DNA of 64,000 nt from Ewingella sp. CoE-038-23 (lineage in GTDB: Bacteria > Pseudomonadota > Gammaproteobacteria > Enterobacterales > Enterobacteriaceae). How positions within the stretch are numbered: the first letter of the stretch is position 1; every line of letters begins with the position of its first letter. Location: positions 1-64,000 of the forward strand of contig NZ_JAZHOH010000002.1 in the NCBI RefSeq assembly GCF_040419245.1. Reading direction: 5' to 3'. A program made the position numbers and the translations under genes. Of the stretch, positions 61,357 to 64,000 are shown one piece after another. Below the pieces are notes generated by a model. It did no database searches. It had not been told where the DNA came from and worked only from the letters and a program-made list of their open reading frames with translations.

Positions 61357-62649
61357 TTAGCTACCCCAGCGGGTGCGCAGGTAATTTACCGCTTGCTGGG
61401 TTTGTGGCTGGTTGAGGTAATCCTCGCGGAACAGAATGGTGCCGGAGATTTGCGGTACCGCGTCGTTGAGGTCGAGCTGCTTTTTCAGCTCAGGTACGCC
61501 GCCGCTGACCATCCAGTCGGGTTCGTTTTTCGAGGGTTCGCCCACTTTGTACAGCGCAATACCAATGTAGAGGCGGGTATGGGTCGGCTTCACCACGTCG
61601 GCCCACCATTTTGCCAGCACGTCGTAGCGGGCCGCGTCACGCGCGAACGGCCAATAGAGCTGTGGCGCGATGTAGTCCAGCAATCCTTCTTGCACCCAAA
61701 GGCGAGTGTCGGCATAGGACTCATCATAGGCAGCCGCGCCGCGAGTATTCGAACCTGCCGGATCGTGCGAGCGATTGCGCCACACGCCTGCCGGGCTGAT
61801 TCCAAATTCTACGTTAGGTTTCAGTTGCTTGATGGTGCGCGACACCTGCTCAACCAGCAGTTGGGTATTGTGGCGGCGCCAGTCGGCTTTCGAGCTGAAC
61901 CCCTGTCCGTATCTCCTAAAGGTTTGGCTATCGTCGAGCGTCGAACCCGGCGATTCGGTGTAGAAATAATCATCAAACTGCACGCCGTCGACCGGATAGC
62001 GTGACACCACTTCCGCCACGATGCTGGTTATCCAGTCGCGCGCTTCGGGAATGCCGGGGTCGAGCACAAAACGGTCACCGGCGGTGCGGATCCAGTCGCG
62101 GTGCAGCACAAAGACGCTGGCCGGATGCATTGACAGGGTGCGGTTTAGCTCCGCCACGGTTCTCGGCTTGGTATTGACAGATACGCGATAAGGGTTGAAC
62201 CAAGCGTGGACCTTCATGCCGCGCTTGTGGGCTTCATCCAGCATAAACTGAAGGGGGTCGTAGCCGGGATCTTGACCGATATTTCCCGTCATCACGTCTG
62301 ACCAAGGCAGGATCTTTGAAGGCCAGAGCGCGGTGCCGTCAGGCTTCACTTGGAAAAATACCGTGTTGATGCCGAGACGTTTCAGCTTATCCAGTTTGTC
62401 GGTCAGCGCCTTCTGCTGCTGACTAATGCGAACCGCCGGATTGCTGACATTCACCGAAGAGATCGGCGGCCAGTCGAGGCGAGACACCGTGGTCAGCCAG
62501 ACGCCGCGCATCGGCTCTTGCAAGTGCGAGCTTTTATCCGGCAGCGGCTGCTTCGCCACCGGTGGCAGCGGGGTGACCAGAGATTTTGGCGGCGTGGAGG
62601 AACAACTGGCAAGCCACAGGGCACCGGCAAAAAGTGCACCTAAGCGCAA
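61357..62649 (-). CDS. digH: peptidoglycan glycosyl hydrolase lipoprotein, DigH/YddW-like
   Basis: 430 residues. Lipobox WLASC (Cys16) after a very short TTG-initiated signal, MRLGALFAGALWLASC. The GHL10/DUF187 domain starts with MRGVWLTTVSRLDWP and continues with VFFQVKPDGTALWPSK, VHAWFNPYRVS, VLDPGIPEARDWI, VDGVQFDDYFY and ISPAGVWRN, typical of YddW/DigH, a divisome-localised enzyme that cleaves denuded peptidoglycan glycans. A GGAG plus in-frame ATC codons 17-18 codons upstream suggest the real N-terminus could be longer, as in E. coli. Confidence 0.85.
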   Translation of the reverse strand: MRLGALFAGALWLASCSSTPPKSLVTPLPPVAKQPLPDKSSHLQEPMRGVWLTTVSRLDWPPISSVNVSNPAVRISQQQKALTDKLDKLKRLGINTVFFQVKPDGTALWPSKILPWSDVMTGNIGQDPGYDPLQFMLDEAHKRGMKVHAWFNPYRVSVNTKPRTVAELNRTLSMHPASVFVLHRDWIRTAGDRFVLDPGIPEARDWITSIVAEVVSRYPVDGVQFDDYFYTESPGSTLDDSQTFRRYGQGFSSKADWRRHNTQLLVEQVSRTIKQLKPNVEFGISPAGVWRNRSHDPAGSNTRGAAAYDESYADTRLWVQEGLLDYIAPQLYWPFARDAARYDVLAKWWADVVKPTHTRLYIGIALYKVGEPSKNEPDWMVSGGVPELKKQLDLNDAVPQISGTILFREDYLNQPQTQQAVNYLRTRWGS

Positions 62650-62927
62650 AACGCGAGTTAGCTCGGGAAAGCGACGATGACGGGCGATGATATTCTCCAG
62701 TGTTTTCTGGTGGTCACGTGGGGATCGCCATTCTCTTATGAATCAGGCCGCAGCGGCAAGTTTTGTGCAGCGACGGGGTCATTTAATTCTCCCCACGGTT
62801 TTCACTTAAATCACGCAAACCTGCTGGTGGACATTCCCCAATAATCACCCTATAAAGTTCAATGTGGTTCTTTTGTTAAATTTATGAAAAAATAAATCAC
62901 TAATACGAAATGTCTCAAGGAGTGAAA

Positions 62928-63224
62928 ATGCATCCACAATATAATTTGTACGTGATTATCGTGCCTATTTTAATCATCGCCCTGACGTGGTGGGATTGGC
63001 GTCGCAAGAAAAATGCCATTCTGAAAGACAGAGCAGATACCCATGGCCCTGATTTCCACGAGCCTTACGCTGAGTCCCAGGCCGAAGCAAAAGAGAGAGC
63101 ACTTTCTGAAGTAAACCATAGAGAACAGGCTTTAGCTAAAACCCTAAAATATAGAATTGCTATTACCATTATCTTTATTTTGCCGATTTTGATGTACATA
63201 AGATTATATTTTTTACACAAGTAA
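62928..63224 (+). CDS. small two-helix membrane protein
   Basis: 98 residues from the ATG at 62928, with AAGGAG five bases upstream; a reading six codons longer starts upstream of that site. Membrane helices at about 7-22 (IIVPILIIALTWW) and 77-95 (ITIIFILPILMYI), with a charged, coiled-coil-like middle rich in Glu/Ala (ESQAEAKERALSEVNHREQALAK). Function unknown. Confidence 0.72.
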   Translation: MHPQYNLYVIIVPILIIALTWWDWRRKKNAILKDRADTHGPDFHEPYAESQAEAKERALSEVNHREQALAKTLKYRIAITIIFILPILMYIRLYFLHK

Positions 63225-63244
63225 GCTTATTGAGAATATTAAAG

Positions 63245-63283
63245 GGATGGATGCATAGCGGGGAAGAGGCTATGCATCCATCC
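63245..63283. terminator. perfect 15-bp hairpin between convergent genes
   Basis: GGATGGATGCATAGC (63245-63259) / GCTATGCATCCATCC (63269-63283), loop of nine bases. No strong T-run follows on either side; it is probably a terminator for both convergent genes. Confidence 0.6.
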
Positions 63284-63294
63284 TGATTAATTGA

Positions 63295-64000
63295 TTAAGA
63301 ATTTAAACTTGCATCGCGCAACCTGCTCCAGCCAGCAACTAAAACAATCAGCATAATAAAACCGGCCGAGGTGCCAAGCAGCAAACCTGCCCGCGCTCCA
63401 TAATGGTCCACCACCGCACCCGCCAGACCCGCACCAACCGCCACGCCAACGCAAATCCCGGTCATCATCCAAGTCAGCCCTTCGGTAATTCTGCCCGGAG
63501 CAATAATTTTTGAGCCAATATTCAGTGCGACAATCATGGTCGGGGCGTAAGAGATGCCCGCCACAAACAGCGTCGCCACCAGCGCGAAGACAGTGTGAGA
63601 AAACACCGTAGGAACCATGGTCAGCGCGGTGAGCAGTGTGCCGATGAAAAACTGTTTTGGCATCGAGATAGAGAGCCGAAGGCCGCCAAACATCAGGCCA
63701 GACAGTATGGAACCCAGCGCATAGGCAGCGAGCATGATGCTGGCCGCCGTCGGCCAATCATGTTCGTTGGCGAAGGCCACGGCCGACACGTCAATGGTGC
63801 CGCCCATCACCCCCATGGTCAGCAGCACCAGCACAATGGTAGCGAGGCCGGGCGTGCGCAATACCGAGCTGCCATCGCTGCCTCCGCCAGCCACCACCTT
63901 GGGTTCGGTCTTTCTCTGCATCAGAAAAGCCGTCAGGCCCAAGATTTGCAGTAGCACGGCGATTAAAGGCCCGGCTTCGGCAAACAGCCCTGAGCTTAGG
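63295..64000 (-). CDS. MFS transporter, C-terminal part (runs off the window)
   Basis: The frame is open to the last base, giving at least 235 residues with no start visible. About six to seven membrane helices; RKTEPKVV marks the central loop, GLATIVLVLLTMGVMGGTIDVSAVAFA opens the second half, and GRITEGLTWMMTGICVGVAVGAGLAG is the penultimate helix pair. It is the C-terminal half of a drug/sugar-type MFS carrier. Substrate unknown. Confidence 0.85.
   Translation of the reverse strand, partial: LSSGLFAEAGPLIAVLLQILGLTAFLMQRKTEPKVVAGGGSDGSSVLRTPGLATIVLVLLTMGVMGGTIDVSAVAFANEHDWPTAASIMLAAYALGSILSGLMFGGLRLSISMPKQFFIGTLLTALTMVPTVFSHTVFALVATLFVAGISYAPTMIVALNIGSKIIAPGRITEGLTWMMTGICVGVAVGAGLAGAVVDHYGARAGLLLGTSAGFIMLIVLVAGWSRLRDASLNS

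Overview
The window reads as chromosome of a Gram-negative member of the Enterobacterales. Mtr, YbjI-, YbjJ-, DigH- and YgjH-like proteins look enterobacterial, intergenic spaces are short, and most genes are GC-rich. The mix of non-phosphorylative fucose catabolism, hydroxyquinol ring-cleavage genes and type VI secretion (T6SS) effector islands suggests an environmental lineage such as the Rahnella, Ewingella, Rouxiella or Serratia group rather than E. coli itself. The genus is not proven here. No rRNA, tRNA, CRISPR array, IS element or prophage was recognised.

0-11 kb: after the tail of an unidentified gene, a flavin-dependent monooxygenase, a small lipoprotein and an orphan ribbon-helix-helix protein comes an eight-gene minus-strand operon. 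It encodes the complete non-phosphorylative L-fucose route: permease, mutarotase, dehydrogenase, lactonase, L-fuconate dehydratase, 2-keto-3-deoxy-L-fuconate dehydrogenase and diketo-acid hydrolase. Its last gene is lldD, which would oxidise the L-lactate that the pathway produces. A divergent GntR/FCD regulator and a DUF393 gene face it.

11-25 kb: a ROK regulator, an MFS carrier and a HAD phosphatase, with a near-perfect 31-bp palindrome over the carrier promoter. Then a hydrolase, the tryptophan permease Mtr with a TrpR-like site, an I78-type inhibitor lipoprotein, a HicA-like/HTH pair, and several small redox and regulator modules (LysR, AKR, cupin, DsbA-like, HxlR, old yellow enzyme).

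25-29 kb: an AT-richer T6SS island with a PAAR-Tle1 phospholipase effector followed by three tandem lipoprotein immunity paralogues. 29-46 kb: GAPDH, a GlxA regulator, a ParD-like/methionine aminopeptidase pair, a Nudix protein, an 800-bp non-coding stretch with its own promoter and terminator, redox genes, and an ArgE-RidA-ABC-ureohydrolase-RpiR cluster for a guanidino or amidino compound.

46-52 kb: a candidate class II microcin (double-glycine leader, glycine-rich four-cysteine core) with a two-helix immunity candidate; a CsoR-type metal repressor with a C-tract operator; a second GlxA regulator and an SDR; hydroxyquinol 1,2-dioxygenase and maleylacetate reductase. 52-60 kb: a second T6SS island with PAAR, VgrG, a Tle3-like lipase and three tandem Tli3-like immunity copies, one of which has lost its lipidation cysteine. 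60-64 kb: MarR-like regulator, SDR, DigH-like glycosyl hydrolase, a small membrane protein, and an MFS carrier running off the end.

The two T6SS islands share one feature that I find most informative. Each extra immunity copy is preceded by a vestige of the effector gene's 3' end, which keeps the start-stop overlap. This suggests that the immunity arrays grew by recombination at the effector-immunity junction.
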